Source: Macrococcus sp. 19Msa1099
GTDB lineage: Bacteria; Bacillota; Bacilli; Staphylococcales; Staphylococcaceae
Length of the DNA: 64,000 bases
Assembly: GCA_019357535.2 (NCBI GenBank)
Contig: CP079955.1
Coordinates: forward strand, 1,922,001 to 1,986,000
Direction of reading: 5' to 3'
Made by a program: the position numbers and the translations under genes. Positions 44,954 to 54,242 of this stretch are shown here, in pieces (position 1 is the first letter of the stretch; every line of letters begins with the position of its first letter). The notes under the pieces were generated by a model. The model was not told where the DNA came from. It was given only the letters and a program-made list of their open reading frames with translations, and made no database searches.

Positions 44954-45553
44954 ATGGCACCTTTATTTATAGCAATAGAAGGACCGATCGGTGTCGGCAA
45001 AAGTTCACTGACTAAGAAGCTATCATCCACTTTAAATTTAACCCCCATCTATGAAATCGTTGAAGAAAATCCTTTCTTATCTGACTTTTATGAAGATATC
45101 GATAAGTGGAGCTTTCAGACAGAAATGTTTTTCCTGTGCAACAGATATAAGGTTTTAACAGAATTATCAAATGATATATCTGTAGTTAGCGATTATCATA
45201 TTCTTAAAAATAAAGTATTCGCAAACAACACTTTAAATGATAAAGAATATAAGATGTTCGAAGAAATTTACGATATATTGACACGAGAAGTTCGCAGACC
45301 TGACGTTACTGTGTTCTTAACAGCAGATCTAGATGTACTTAAACAACGCATTCAGCTACGTAATCGTGACTTTGAATCTCATATCGAAGATGATTATTTA
45401 TTAAAGTTAACCGAGGATTATAGACGTGTATATGAATCAATGAAACATGATCATCAGACGATACTTATCGATACAAGTGATACGGACTTTGTAAATAATG
45501 CAGCTGATTATGAGTATATCGTACAACAAATAAAAGATATTATAGGAGCTTAA
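44954..45553 (+). CDS. dgk: Deoxyguanosine kinase (DGK type)
   Basis: 199 residues from ATG 44954 (GAGGAGAG upstream). P-loop IAIEGPIGVGKSSL, the VSDYHILKNKVFANNTL motif in place of the usual DRS lid, WSFQTEMFFLCNRYK. Closely follows B. subtilis YaaF, deoxyguanosine kinase, salvaging purine deoxynucleosides. The following gene starts one base after its stop. Confidence 0.9.
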   Translation: MAPLFIAIEGPIGVGKSSLTKKLSSTLNLTPIYEIVEENPFLSDFYEDIDKWSFQTEMFFLCNRYKVLTELSNDISVVSDYHILKNKVFANNTLNDKEYKMFEEIYDILTREVRRPDVTVFLTADLDVLKQRIQLRNRDFESHIEDDYLLKLTEDYRRVYESMKHDHQTILIDTSDTDFVNNAADYEYIVQQIKDIIGA

Positions 45554-45554
45554 T

Positions 45555-46211
45555 ATGTATACAATCCCTAATGATGCAATCATCACTATTGCAGGTACTG
45601 TCGGAGTCGGAAAAAGTTCGTTAACAAAAGCACTGGCTGAGAAGCTAAACTTCAGAACTTCTTTTGAAAAAGTAGATAACAATCCTTACTTAGAAAAATT
45701 CTACAATGATTTTGATCGCTGGAGCTTTCATTTACAAATCTATTTTCTTGCAGAACGTTTTAAAGAACAAAAACGTATGTTTGAATATGGCGGCGGTTTT
45801 ATACAGGATCGCTCCATCTATGAAGATGTAGATATCTTTGCTAAGATGCATGAAGAAGGCGGCACGATGACGAAAGAAGACTTCGCAACTTATTATCAGT
45901 TATACGAAGCAATGGTAATGACACCATACTTCCCGCAACCCGACTGTTTAATCTTCTTAGAAAGCGATTATGAAGATGTGATTAATCGTATCGCGGAACG
46001 TGGTCGTCAAATGGAAATCGAAACAGATGAAACTTATTGGCGTGCATTATATGCGCGTTATGTCGAATGGATTGAGAACTTCAATGCATGCCCTGTCGTA
46101 AGAATTAATATCAATGAATATGATGTATATGGTGATATCGATTCACTTGATCCAGTGATTGAGAAGATTGCTAAAGTGATCCACACACATCGTGCAATGC
46201 ATAAAAGATAA
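45555..46211 (+). CDS. dck: Deoxyadenosine/deoxycytidine kinase
   Basis: 218 residues. P-loop ITIAGTVGVGKSSLTKAL, substrate motif WSFHLQIYFLAERF, the DRS motif in IQDRSIYEDVDIFAKM and the lid RIAERGRQMEIET. This is the YaaG-type dCK/dAK, the partner of the upstream DGK. Starts with ATG 45555 immediately after the dgk stop; cotranscribed. Confidence 0.9.
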   Translation: MYTIPNDAIITIAGTVGVGKSSLTKALAEKLNFRTSFEKVDNNPYLEKFYNDFDRWSFHLQIYFLAERFKEQKRMFEYGGGFIQDRSIYEDVDIFAKMHEEGGTMTKEDFATYYQLYEAMVMTPYFPQPDCLIFLESDYEDVINRIAERGRQMEIETDETYWRALYARYVEWIENFNACPVVRININEYDVYGDIDSLDPVIEKIAKVIHTHRAMHKR

Positions 46212-46216
46212 ATATT

Positions 46217-46252
46217 AAAAATGGTACGGTAAAACATTACCGCACCATTTTT
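46217..46252 (+). terminator. Terminator after dgk-dck
   Basis: AAAAATGGTACGGTAA / TTACCGCACCATTTTT, 16-bp arms with one mismatch, AACA loop; also faces the HAD gene at 46261. Confidence 0.82.
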
Positions 46253-46260
46253 ATATTGGT

Positions 46261-46953
46261 TTATAACCCTAACCTATCAACAATCTCAGCCACACTATTT
46301 AATACTATATCCGCATTTCGCAAATCTTGTGCATCACCAGAGCCTGATAATACGCCTACTATTTTTCTGACTTCAGCATTCTGACCAAGTTCAACATCCA
46401 TCTCAGTATCTCCTACCATCATCGTATCCTCTTTTTCAACATTTAACTCATCCATTATAAGCTGCACCAACTCTTTTTGTGGTTTATGATAATCTGATGA
46501 ATCACTCGTAATAATCTTATCGAAATATTCACGAATACCATACTTATCTATGAATAAATCCATCGATGCATTGTCATCTGCTGATACGATAGCAAGAAGA
46601 TAACCTTTATCATGTAGAGATTTCAATGTTTCCTCGACACCTTCAATAATTTCTATGCCTTCCGCTTCATCATTAGATGTTGCATATTCAATCTTTTTAA
46701 GTAACCAGCTGGCCATCGCATCACCATTCGGAAGCTTTTCTAAACTGGATACGATTGCCTTTGTTGTTTTTGCACCAATCAATTTATCAACATGATCATC
46801 GACAATACCGAATGCGTCTTTTATTTCAGATTTTGGCACATGAATATCTGTACGCACTGAAAATTCATTGATCAAATCATCAGCTAACTTCACCACCGGA
46901 TGTCCTAATTTCATTAATGTCCCATCTTTATCAAAAATGATTAATTTCGTCAT
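46261..46953 (-). CDS. HAD family phosphatase (phosphoglycolate-phosphatase-like)
   Basis: 230 residues. Motif I FDKDGTLM, motif II AIVSADDNAS, motif III region with YHKPQKEL (Lys), motif IV MVGDTEMDVELGQNA. C1-type cap. The substrate is unknown; such genes serve in sugar-phosphate housekeeping. Monocistronic on the - strand with AGGGAG upstream. Confidence 0.87.
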   Translation of the reverse strand: MTKLIIFDKDGTLMKLGHPVVKLADDLINEFSVRTDIHVPKSEIKDAFGIVDDHVDKLIGAKTTKAIVSSLEKLPNGDAMASWLLKKIEYATSNDEAEGIEIIEGVEETLKSLHDKGYLLAIVSADDNASMDLFIDKYGIREYFDKIITSDSSDYHKPQKELVQLIMDELNVEKEDTMMVGDTEMDVELGQNAEVRKIVGVLSGSGDAQDLRNADIVLNSVAEIVDRLGL

Positions 46954-47043
46954 AATTTTTGTCTACTCCCTAACTTCACTTTTATTATTTTATAACCTTT
47001 TCACGCAAAAATATCTCACTCTAACTTGAGCGAGATATTTTAT

Positions 47044-48078
47044 TTATTTGATTTCTAAAGTTAAGTCCCCTGCTTTCACATGATTAAAACGTCGTGCAAC
47101 ACCGTAGTGTAATACATACGTTACGACAAGCGGTAGAAAGACGCCTGCAATCATAAACTGCGTAAATGCGACAATGCCTTGATCATTTAAAATTTGCATC
47201 GGTGCGATGAAGCCGCATAAACCGATACCACCAATTTCATAGGGTACGCCCAGCTTAAACCACAGAATTGCAACTGGACCACTGATTGCAGATGCTACGA
47301 GAGGCGCAATCGTAATTTTAGGGTTGTTTACAATGTTCGGGAACTGAACCTTAGGCGTACACACGAGTTGCGCTAAGAAGCCACCTAGATCATTATCCTT
47401 TAGCCCCATCGCTGTGTATCCGACGAATTGTGCTGAGATACCGACGAGTGCTGCCGCAGAAGATGCTGGATCAAGTTGTAAGACAATAACCAGTGCTGCT
47501 GACGATGCTGGGGTCATTACGATAACTGCAAATACGAGCGCGATCACTACAGACGAGATGAGTGGTTGTCCTTCTACAGATTGAGCGATTGATTTCGAAA
47601 TAACAACTAATGCAGGTTCCACAACGCGTGCTAGATAATAACCTACTAAACTACCAGCAAGCACTGCAGATACTGGCACTGCCATCATATCGAGAATGGT
47701 CTTTCCGGTTACTTTCTTACCGACATAAGTTGCTACGATTGCACCGATAATTGCTCCGATAGGTAGTCCTGTCTGGATTGTAAAAGCTCCATCTACTTCT
47801 TTCAGTGCATTACCACCGATTGTTGCAGCAACCATAGCAGAAACTAATGTAATTCCATTTGCGCCTAAACTATAAGCGATAGCTCCTCCTAGTGCCGGTG
47901 CTAAAATTAACATCGAAATCGTACCGAAAAGAACTAATAAATCAATATGCAATAAACCTCCAATTGACTTCAATAACATTCCTACCCCGAGCGCTACAAA
48001 GATTCCTGCCGAGATACCTTGTGCTCCCTTTTCGAATCGATCTTTAAAATAGTCTTTTCTACTCATCTCATGTTCCAT
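47044..48078 (-). CDS. PfoR/PTS EIIC-like membrane protein
   Basis: 344 residues from ATG 48078 (AGGAG 9 nt away), about 9-10 membrane segments rich in Gly and Ala: ISAGIFVALGVGMLLKSIGG, LPIGAIIGAIVATYVGKKV, VIVMTPASSAALVIVLQLD, AAALVGISAQFVGYTAMGLK and IAPLVASAISGPVAILW. This is the PTS_EIIC_2/PfoR family, putative membrane regulators or sugar transporters without EIIA/B domains. No EIIA/EIIB gene is adjacent. A 14-residue leader ORF with a strong ribosome site lies just upstream. Confidence 0.8.
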   Translation of the reverse strand: MEHEMSRKDYFKDRFEKGAQGISAGIFVALGVGMLLKSIGGLLHIDLLVLFGTISMLILAPALGGAIAYSLGANGITLVSAMVAATIGGNALKEVDGAFTIQTGLPIGAIIGAIVATYVGKKVTGKTILDMMAVPVSAVLAGSLVGYYLARVVEPALVVISKSIAQSVEGQPLISSVVIALVFAVIVMTPASSAALVIVLQLDPASSAAALVGISAQFVGYTAMGLKDNDLGGFLAQLVCTPKVQFPNIVNNPKITIAPLVASAISGPVAILWFKLGVPYEIGGIGLCGFIAPMQILNDQGIVAFTQFMIAGVFLPLVVTYVLHYGVARRFNHVKAGDLTLEIK

Positions 48079-48103
48079 AATCATCCACTCCTATTTTTAG
48101 TTT

Positions 48104-48148
48104 TTACATAATATGACCTTCTTTATCGTTACAAATATGAATATCCAT
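48104..48148 (-). CDS. 14-residue leader peptide ORF
   Basis: TAAGGAGTGG precedes ATG 48148 at good spacing; the reading frame MDIHICNDKEGHIM then stops. The next gene, the PfoR-like one, starts 25 nt later. It lies in the 91-nt gap after ilvE. It could be a regulatory leader peptide or a translation-coupling ORF; no attenuator hairpin is seen. Confidence 0.35.
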   Translation of the reverse strand: MDIHICNDKEGHIM

Positions 48149-48169
48149 AGTTGAACCACTCCTTAATAA

Positions 48170-49240
48170 TTATTCTGCTGATACACACCATCCAAACGGA
48201 TCTTCTTTCGAACCACTTTGAATACTAGTATAAGCACTATATAGTTCTTCAGTAATCTTACCTGTATTGCCATCACCAATCGTCAATACATCATCTTTAT
48301 ATTTAATCTCGCCAACCGGTGAGATAACGACTGCTGTTCCTGCACCGAATACTTCTGTTAAACTACCATTCTTTGCATTATCCACAACCTCCTGGATACT
48401 AATGCGGCGCTCTTCCACTTCGTACCCTAGATGCTCTGCAAGCTCTAAAATAGATTTTCGTGTAATCCCCGGTAATATACTACCATTCAGTTCAGGTGTA
48501 ACGAGTTTATTGTTGATAACAAAGAAAATATTCATACTTCCTACTTCTTCAATATAAGCCTGTTCTACACCATCTAGCCACAACACTTGATCATAGCCTA
48601 ATTTTTCAGCTCTAGACTGTGCAATTAAACTTGCAGCATAGTTTCCTGCTGCTTTAGCAAATCCCACACCACCTCTAACAGCTCTAACATATTCATCTTC
48701 AACATAGATTTTCGTTGGCGTTAATTGCCCACCACCATAATATGCACCGACTGGAGATAAAAGAACCAGAAATTTATAGCTGATCGCTGGTCGTACACCT
48801 AGGAAAGGTTCATTCGCAAATACAATCGGTCTAATGTATAAAGATTGACCTGCACCACTTGGAATCCAATCTTTCTCGAGTTCAACAAGCTGTTTGAGCG
48901 CTTGTACCATTTCTTCAACATCTATCTGGGGTATTTCTAAACGCTCACATGATTGATTCATTCGTTTAAAATTTTGATCAGGTCGAAATAACTGAACACC
49001 GTGTTGCGTCTTGTAAGCTTTCAGCCCTTCAAATACTGCCTGACCATAATGAAGCACTTGTGAAGCAGGGCTCATGGAGATTTCTTGATAAGGGATAATT
49101 TTTTTGTTATGCCAACCTTCTTCATTTGAGTAATCCATTGAAAACATATAATCTGTAAAAAACTTACCAAATCCTAAGTTTTCAGGATTAGGTTTTTGCT
49201 GTTTGTGCATTCGTTCTTCCACTTCAAATACTACTACCAT
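48170..49240 (-). CDS. ilvE: Branched-chain amino acid aminotransferase
   Basis: 356 residues; start ATG 49240 fits the length of S. aureus IlvE. PLP fold-type IV: catalytic Lys in [17 protein letters not shown], substrate loop [13 protein letters not shown], and [19 protein letters not shown] near the C terminus. Last step of Ile, Leu and Val synthesis and first of their breakdown. A CodY-box match is upstream at 49311-49325. Confidence 0.95.
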   Translation of the reverse strand: MVVVFEVEERMHKQQKPNPENLGFGKFFTDYMFSMDYSNEEGWHNKKIIPYQEISMSPASQVLHYGQAVFEGLKAYKTQHGVQLFRPDQNFKRMNQSCERLEIPQIDVEEMVQALKQLVELEKDWIPSGAGQSLYIRPIVFANEPFLGVRPAISYKFLVLLSPVGAYYGGGQLTPTKIYVEDEYVRAVRGGVGFAKAAGNYAASLIAQSRAEKLGYDQVLWLDGVEQAYIEEVGSMNIFFVINNKLVTPELNGSILPGITRKSILELAEHLGYEVEERRISIQEVVDNAKNGSLTEVFGAGTAVVISPVGEIKYKDDVLTIGDGNTGKITEELYSAYTSIQSGSKEDPFGWCVSAE

Positions 49241-49310
49241 TTCATCCAATCCCTTCAAAATTTATTATTAATGTCACTTAGTATAGCAACTCCAAATTCC
49301 TTTTTCAATA

Positions 49311-49325
49311 AGTTTTTAGAAAATT
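49311..49325 (-). promoter_or_regulatory. CodY-box-like sequence upstream of ilvE
   Basis: On the minus strand AATTTTCTAAAAACT, matching 13 of 15 positions of AATTTTCWGAAAATT. It lies about 70 nt upstream of ilvE, a typical branched-chain amino acid target. Confidence 0.4.
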
Positions 49326-49368
49326 CTAATTCTTATATACAATTAAAACGCTTCCATTATGCTATTAA

Positions 49369-49418
49369 AAAAATCCAAAGAGATGGGTAGCTGATACTAC
49401 TCATTTCTTTGGATTTTT
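49369..49418 (-). terminator. Terminator after tdh
   Basis: AAAAATCCAAAGAGATG ... CATTTCTTTGGATTTTT with inner GTAG / CTAC, a long stem on the minus strand beyond the tdh stop at 49433. Confidence 0.8.
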
Positions 49419-49432
49419 ATAAGATTCATCAA

Positions 49433-50386
49433 TTATTTATTTTCTTTTAATTTAATTGCATTTAACATTTCCTTCGTCATTGCATCTAAATCAAACTTAG
49501 GATCAAATCCCCACTGTTTCTTTGCTTCTGTTGCATCAATTGAGTCTGGCCAGCTTTGTGCAATACCTTCACGCACTGGATCTACATCATAATCAAGTTC
49601 GAAGTCTGGCACTAATTTACGAATGCTTGCAGCAATCATTTCCGGATCAACACTCATTGCAGTTACATTAAAAGCATTACGGTCTTTTAGGTTTTTAGAA
49701 GGTGCCTCCATTAACTTAATAATTGCATCAATCGCATCATCCATAAACATCATATCCATGAAAGTACCACTGTTTATGTATGAAGTATATTTACCTTCAC
49801 GAATTGCTTTGAAGTAAATCTCTACTGCATAATCCGTTGTACCACCACCCGGTTCTTTGACATGTGAGATAAGTCCCGGGAAACGTACGCCACGCGTATC
49901 CACATTAAAGCGGTGGAAGTAATAGTCACATAATAACTCACCAGAAACTTTATTTACACCGTACATTGTTGTAGGACGTTGAACTGTAACTTGTGGTGTG
50001 TTGTCAGCTGGTGTACTTGGTCCAAATGCACCAATCGAAGACGGTGTAAAGAATTGCATATTATATTTACGTGCAACTTCCAAAGCGTTAAGTAAGCCGC
50101 CCATATTTAAGTTCCACGCAAATACCGGATCCTTTTCAGCTGTTGCGGATAAGAGTGCTGCCATATGCATAATCGTGTCAGCATTAAAGTCTGAAGCTAA
50201 TTTATCCATGCGCTCAGCATCCGTTACATCTAGTTCTTCAAATGGCCCTTCTAATACTTTAGCACCTGCTTCAGGATGACGTAAATCAGTAGCTAATACA
50301 TTATCCACCCCATAGATTTCTCTTAATTTTAATGTTAATTCTGTACCAATTTGACCCAAAGCACCCGTAATCATAATCTTTTCCAT
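49433..50386 (-). CDS. tdh: L-threonine 3-dehydrogenase (NAD epimerase fold)
   Basis: 317 residues. Short-chain/NAD-epimerase fold: [14 protein letters not shown] with GxxGxxG, catalytic YGVNK in [19 protein letters not shown], and SPS at SSIGAFGP. It oxidises threonine to 2-amino-3-ketobutyrate; the next gene upstream, kbl, uses the product. Staphylococci have this epimerase-type enzyme at the same place. Not of the zinc MDR type. Confidence 0.85.
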   Translation of the reverse strand: MEKIMITGALGQIGTELTLKLREIYGVDNVLATDLRHPEAGAKVLEGPFEELDVTDAERMDKLASDFNADTIMHMAALLSATAEKDPVFAWNLNMGGLLNALEVARKYNMQFFTPSSIGAFGPSTPADNTPQVTVQRPTTMYGVNKVSGELLCDYYFHRFNVDTRGVRFPGLISHVKEPGGGTTDYAVEIYFKAIREGKYTSYINSGTFMDMMFMDDAIDAIIKLMEAPSKNLKDRNAFNVTAMSVDPEMIAASIRKLVPDFELDYDVDPVREGIAQSWPDSIDATEAKKQWGFDPKFDLDAMTKEMLNAIKLKENK

Positions 50387-50534
50387 TTCATTCTCCCCTT
50401 ATACAACTGTATTCCCGAAACGAACAAATAATTAATATATTGACTATTACCCCCTAGATTCTATATTAAAAACGCTTACATGTCCACCATAAGAATACAT
50501 TTATTTATCTTTTTACATGAACATATATAAAAAA

Positions 50535-50553
50535 GCTGGAGGTGCACTCCAGC
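50535..50553 (-). terminator. Terminator after kbl
   Basis: GCTGGAG / CTCCAGC stem with a short loop and a TTTTTTATATAT tract on the minus strand. It separates kbl from tdh. Confidence 0.75.
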
Positions 50554-50560
50554 CAATAAA

Positions 50561-51751
50561 CTATTTAATAATGTTTAATTCTTTCCCTACTCGCTCATAG
50601 ATTGCTAACGCTTCTTCAAGCATTTCTTTCGTATGTGCTGCTGTCGGCATGTTACGTACACGCCCTGTTCCACGTGGCACTGTTGGGAAGACGATAGATT
50701 TTGCATATACGCCTTCTTCCATTAAACGTCTAGAGAATTCTTGAGTTGTCTTCTCATCACCGATAATACATGGTGTGATGGGTGTTTCAGAATGACCGAT
50801 ATCAAAGCCTAATTTTTCTAACCCTGCTTTTAAGTAGTCTCCATTTTCCCATAATTTATCATGTAATTCTGTAGATTCCATAAGTATTGTTACTGCTTCC
50901 GTAATTGCACGTGTATCAGCTGGTGCTAGAGAAGTAGAGAATAAGAATGGTCGTGAAGCCACTTTTAACCAGTCGATTAAATCTTTAGTTCCTGCTACAT
51001 ATCCACCTACGACGCCGATTGCTTTAGATAATGTCCCGATTTGGAAGTCAATCTTATCTTGAAGACCAAAGTGCTTAACTGTTCCTGCCCCTTTACCCAT
51101 AACACCTGATCCATGTGCATCATCTACATACGTAATTAATCCAAATTCTTCAGCAATTTCTACGATTTCAGGGAGTTTTGCAACATCTCCATCCATTGAG
51201 AAAACACCATCAGTAATATACATCACTTTATTGTATAAACCAGACTCAACCGCTTCTTTTGCTTTTATACGTAAATCAGCCATATCCGAGTGATTAACAC
51301 GAATAACTTTCGCTTTTGACAAACGACAACCATCAATGATTGAAGCGTGGTTTAATTCATCAGAAAGAATTGCATCATTTTTGTCCATTACTGCGCTAAT
51401 AGCAGCCATGTTACAGTTGAAACCAGATTGATATACAATCGCAGCTTCTGTCCCTTTGAACTCTGCTAATTTCTCTTCTAATTGCACATGTAAGTCTAAA
51501 GTACCATTAATCGTACGAACTGCCCCCGCACCTACGCCATGAGAATCTACCACTTCTTTTGCAACTTTCTTTAAACGCTCATGTGTTGCTAACCCTAAAT
51601 AGTTATTAGAAGATAAGTTGATAAGTTCTTTACCATCAATCTTAATTTTAGCACCATTTGGTCCTTGTACTACATTAATTTCATTGTATAAACCATTGTC
51701 CTTTAGTTCGTCTAAACGCTCCGTTAAGAACGATTGTAAAGCTTTAGTCAT
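50561..51751 (-). CDS. kbl: 2-amino-3-ketobutyrate CoA ligase (glycine C-acetyltransferase)
   Basis: 396 residues from ATG 51751 (AAGGGGTG upstream; a longer frame is spurious). PLP alpha-oxoamine synthase: [56 protein letters not shown], and catalytic Lys in [15 protein letters not shown]. It splits 2-amino-3-ketobutyrate with CoA to glycine and acetyl-CoA. Same strand as tdh, separated by a terminator. Confidence 0.93.
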   Translation of the reverse strand: MTKALQSFLTERLDELKDNGLYNEINVVQGPNGAKIKIDGKELINLSSNNYLGLATHERLKKVAKEVVDSHGVGAGAVRTINGTLDLHVQLEEKLAEFKGTEAAIVYQSGFNCNMAAISAVMDKNDAILSDELNHASIIDGCRLSKAKVIRVNHSDMADLRIKAKEAVESGLYNKVMYITDGVFSMDGDVAKLPEIVEIAEEFGLITYVDDAHGSGVMGKGAGTVKHFGLQDKIDFQIGTLSKAIGVVGGYVAGTKDLIDWLKVASRPFLFSTSLAPADTRAITEAVTILMESTELHDKLWENGDYLKAGLEKLGFDIGHSETPITPCIIGDEKTTQEFSRRLMEEGVYAKSIVFPTVPRGTGRVRNMPTAAHTKEMLEEALAIYERVGKELNIIK

Positions 51752-51841
51752 AAATTGACACCCCTTTTCATTTTCACTATCATCATAACACAACTATTTT
51801 AGGAGTTCTAATGAACGCACTATTGAAATTTTGGTGTTAAG

Positions 51842-51862
51842 AAGTTTAAATATTCTAAACTT
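51842..51862. repeat. Inverted repeat between kbl and the M20 genes
   Basis: AAGTTTA - AATATTC - TAAACTT, perfect 7-bp arms, in the divergent spacer. A possible operator for kbl and/or the M20 operon; no regulator identified. Confidence 0.4.
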
Positions 51863-51910
51863 TTTGATACACTAGAAATATTAAATTTTTTTAAAGTAAG
51901 GAGCGTTGAA

Positions 51911-53089
51911 ATGGACATTGAACAATTAATCGCTAATGATTTTGATAAGATGGTGGAGATCAGAAGATATCTTCATCAACATCCTGAAATTAGTTTTCAT
52001 GAAGAAAAGACATACGCATACATATTAAATTCTTTAACGCATCTCAAACATTTCAAAATTAGAGAACATGTGGGTGGTAAAGGTATTGTAGCAAACATAT
52101 CAAATGGTGAAGGACCATCTATCGCTCTACGTGCGGACTTTGATGCACTGCCGATACAAGACCAGAAAGATGTAGATTATCGTTCTAAAAATGATGGCGT
52201 TATGCATGCTTGTGGACATGACGGACATACTTCAATTTTACTCTCTGTTGCAAGACTTCTAAATTCAACTTATGAATTAATAACAGGTTCGGTCACGCTA
52301 ATTTTTCAATTTGCTGAAGAAGTCGCCCCAGGTGGTGCACATGATATGGTGAATGATGGAGCACTAGCCGGTGTTGATAAAGTTTATGGTAATCATCTAT
52401 GGTCTCCTTATGAACAGGGTGCTATCTATTCAAGAAATGGTGCGCTAATGGCTAGCCCAGATACATTTCATATTACTGTGCAAGGAAAGGGAGGTCATGG
52501 AGCTCACCCCGATACAACAGTAGACGCCATTGTTGTTCTAGCCGAACTCATTATCAATTTGCAGACAATCGTTTCACGTAATGTGGCCCCCACTGAACAA
52601 GCTGTCCTGACAATAGGTAAAGTCGTCGCAGGCGATACTTTTAACGTCATCAGTGATAGCGCTTATTGTACAGGTACAGTACGGACTTTTAATCCTGAAG
52701 TTAAGGCACTGATTAAGAAAGCGATGGACAGAGAGATTAAAGGCATTACTGCAGCTAAAGGAGCAACGTACACATTCAATTATATCGATGGCTATCCTGC
52801 TGTTATTAATGACACGCAATCTGTAGAAGTCATACAGCGTGCTGCACAACATGCAGGTATTGAATACAAAGAAACAGAGCAATTGATGATTGGTGAAGAC
52901 TTTTCATACTACATACAGCATAAACCAGGTGCATTCTTCTTAACAGCAGCAGGAAATAAAGCAAAAGGGATAACTGCACCTCATCATCATCCACTCTTTG
53001 ACTTTGATGAACAGGCAATGATTGATGCTGTAAAGTTATTCTTATGTATATTAAAAGAGGAGCATGTGTATGATAACCCTAGTCAATGA
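51911..53089 (+). CDS. M20D peptidase / amidohydrolase, copy 1
   Basis: 392 residues from ATG 51911 (AAGGAG upstream). IAA-amino-acid/N-acyl-amino-acid hydrolase type: RADFDALPIQDQKDVDYRSK, MHACGHDGHTSIL (metal Cys/His/Asp), FAEEVAPGGAHDMV, LMIGEDFSYYIQ. Cuts N-acyl groups from amino acids or aminated compounds in the cytoplasm. First of three tandem paralogues; its stop codon lies inside the next gene (20-nt overlap). Confidence 0.9.
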   Translation: MDIEQLIANDFDKMVEIRRYLHQHPEISFHEEKTYAYILNSLTHLKHFKIREHVGGKGIVANISNGEGPSIALRADFDALPIQDQKDVDYRSKNDGVMHACGHDGHTSILLSVARLLNSTYELITGSVTLIFQFAEEVAPGGAHDMVNDGALAGVDKVYGNHLWSPYEQGAIYSRNGALMASPDTFHITVQGKGGHGAHPDTTVDAIVVLAELIINLQTIVSRNVAPTEQAVLTIGKVVAGDTFNVISDSAYCTGTVRTFNPEVKALIKKAMDREIKGITAAKGATYTFNYIDGYPAVINDTQSVEVIQRAAQHAGIEYKETEQLMIGEDFSYYIQHKPGAFFLTAAGNKAKGITAPHHHPLFDFDEQAMIDAVKLFLCILKEEHVYDNPSQ

Positions 53090-54242
53090 ATACTATGATG
53101 AATTAGTAGCAATAAGAAGACATTTGCACATGCACCCGGAACTCTCTTTCCAAGAAGAAAAAACACCTGAGTATATCGCAGCATTTCTTGAGGAGCAAGG
53201 TATTACAGTAGAACGTAATGTCGGTGGTAGAGGCGTTGTCGGTCGGTTAATCAAAGATGAATCACTTCCGACGCTTGCGATACGTGCAGATTTTGATGCA
53301 TTACCAATACAAGATGAGAAAGATGCACCTTATAAATCGCAAGTCCCTGGCGTGATGCATGCTTGTGGACATGATGCACACACAGCCATACTTATGATCA
53401 CTGCAAAGATTCTTGCAAAGAACTTCGATAAAATAAACGGGAATCTTGTTTTTATACACCAGCATGCTGAAGAAGTAGACCCTGGTGGCGCGATACAAAT
53501 GATTGCGGACAATTGTTTGAAAGGCGTAGATGCTATCATTGGTCAACACGTCTCCAGTGATCTAGAAGTAGGAAAATTAGGCTATAAATACGGCACTGCA
53601 ACTGGCATACCTGATGATTTCTGGATTACAATAAACGGGAAAGGTGGACATGCTGCACATCCTGACACTACAATCGATCCTGTTGCTGCTACTATTAGAC
53701 TCTGTAATGATCTTCAGTATATCGTTTCACGTAAAACAAGCGCTACTACACCTGCTGTCATATCCGTAACACAGCTACAAGCTGGAGACCAAAATAATGT
53801 CATCCCTGATAGTGCTAAAATAGCCGGTACGATAAGAACATTTAATCCGACGACACAAAGATTGATGATAGATGAATTAAAAAGATGTCTCGAAGGACTG
53901 GTTACTACGATGGGTATTACTTATGAACTTAAGTATAGTAAAGGCTATCCACCTGTAGTAAATACTATCAATGAGACTGACCTTATTGTTAATGCCGCGA
54001 GAAAGATAGAAGATATCGAGGAACTTGTCGAACTAAAACCTTCTCTTGGCGGAGAAGATTTCTCTTACTATTTACAACGTGTTCCGGGTTCTTTCTTCTA
54101 TACAGGGACACGTAACGAAAACTTTAAAGCCGATTTCCCACATCATCACCCGAAATTTGATATTGATGAGACGGGCATGCTCAATGCCCTTAAAGTATTT
54201 TTACAAGCGACTGAAGACTTTTTCAACAAGGAGGATAAATAA
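53070..54242 (+). CDS. M20D peptidase / amidohydrolase, copy 2
   Basis: 390 residues from ATG 53070 (AAGAGGAG at good spacing; an ATG two codons earlier is too close). Same domain order: RADFDALPIQDEKDAPYKSQ, VMHACGHDAHTAIL, HAEEVDPGGAIQMI, FWITINGKGGHAAHPDTTID, LGGEDFSYYL. Active-site residues intact. Overlaps copy 1 by 20 nt, so coupled; copy 3 starts at its own stop codon (TAATG). Confidence 0.9.
   Translation: MITLVNEYYDELVAIRRHLHMHPELSFQEEKTPEYIAAFLEEQGITVERNVGGRGVVGRLIKDESLPTLAIRADFDALPIQDEKDAPYKSQVPGVMHACGHDAHTAILMITAKILAKNFDKINGNLVFIHQHAEEVDPGGAIQMIADNCLKGVDAIIGQHVSSDLEVGKLGYKYGTATGIPDDFWITINGKGGHAAHPDTTIDPVAATIRLCNDLQYIVSRKTSATTPAVISVTQLQAGDQNNVIPDSAKIAGTIRTFNPTTQRLMIDELKRCLEGLVTTMGITYELKYSKGYPPVVNTINETDLIVNAARKIEDIEELVELKPSLGGEDFSYYLQRVPGSFFYTGTRNENFKADFPHHHPKFDIDETGMLNALKVFLQATEDFFNKEDK

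Noticed and set aside
49259..49432. T-box or leader attenuator upstream of ilvE
   Set aside because: No specifier stem or T-box core; only a CodY-like box and the tdh terminator are present.
52574..53018. Minus-strand frames inside the M20 genes
   Set aside because: They are antisense shadows of conserved M20 sequence and lack start signals.
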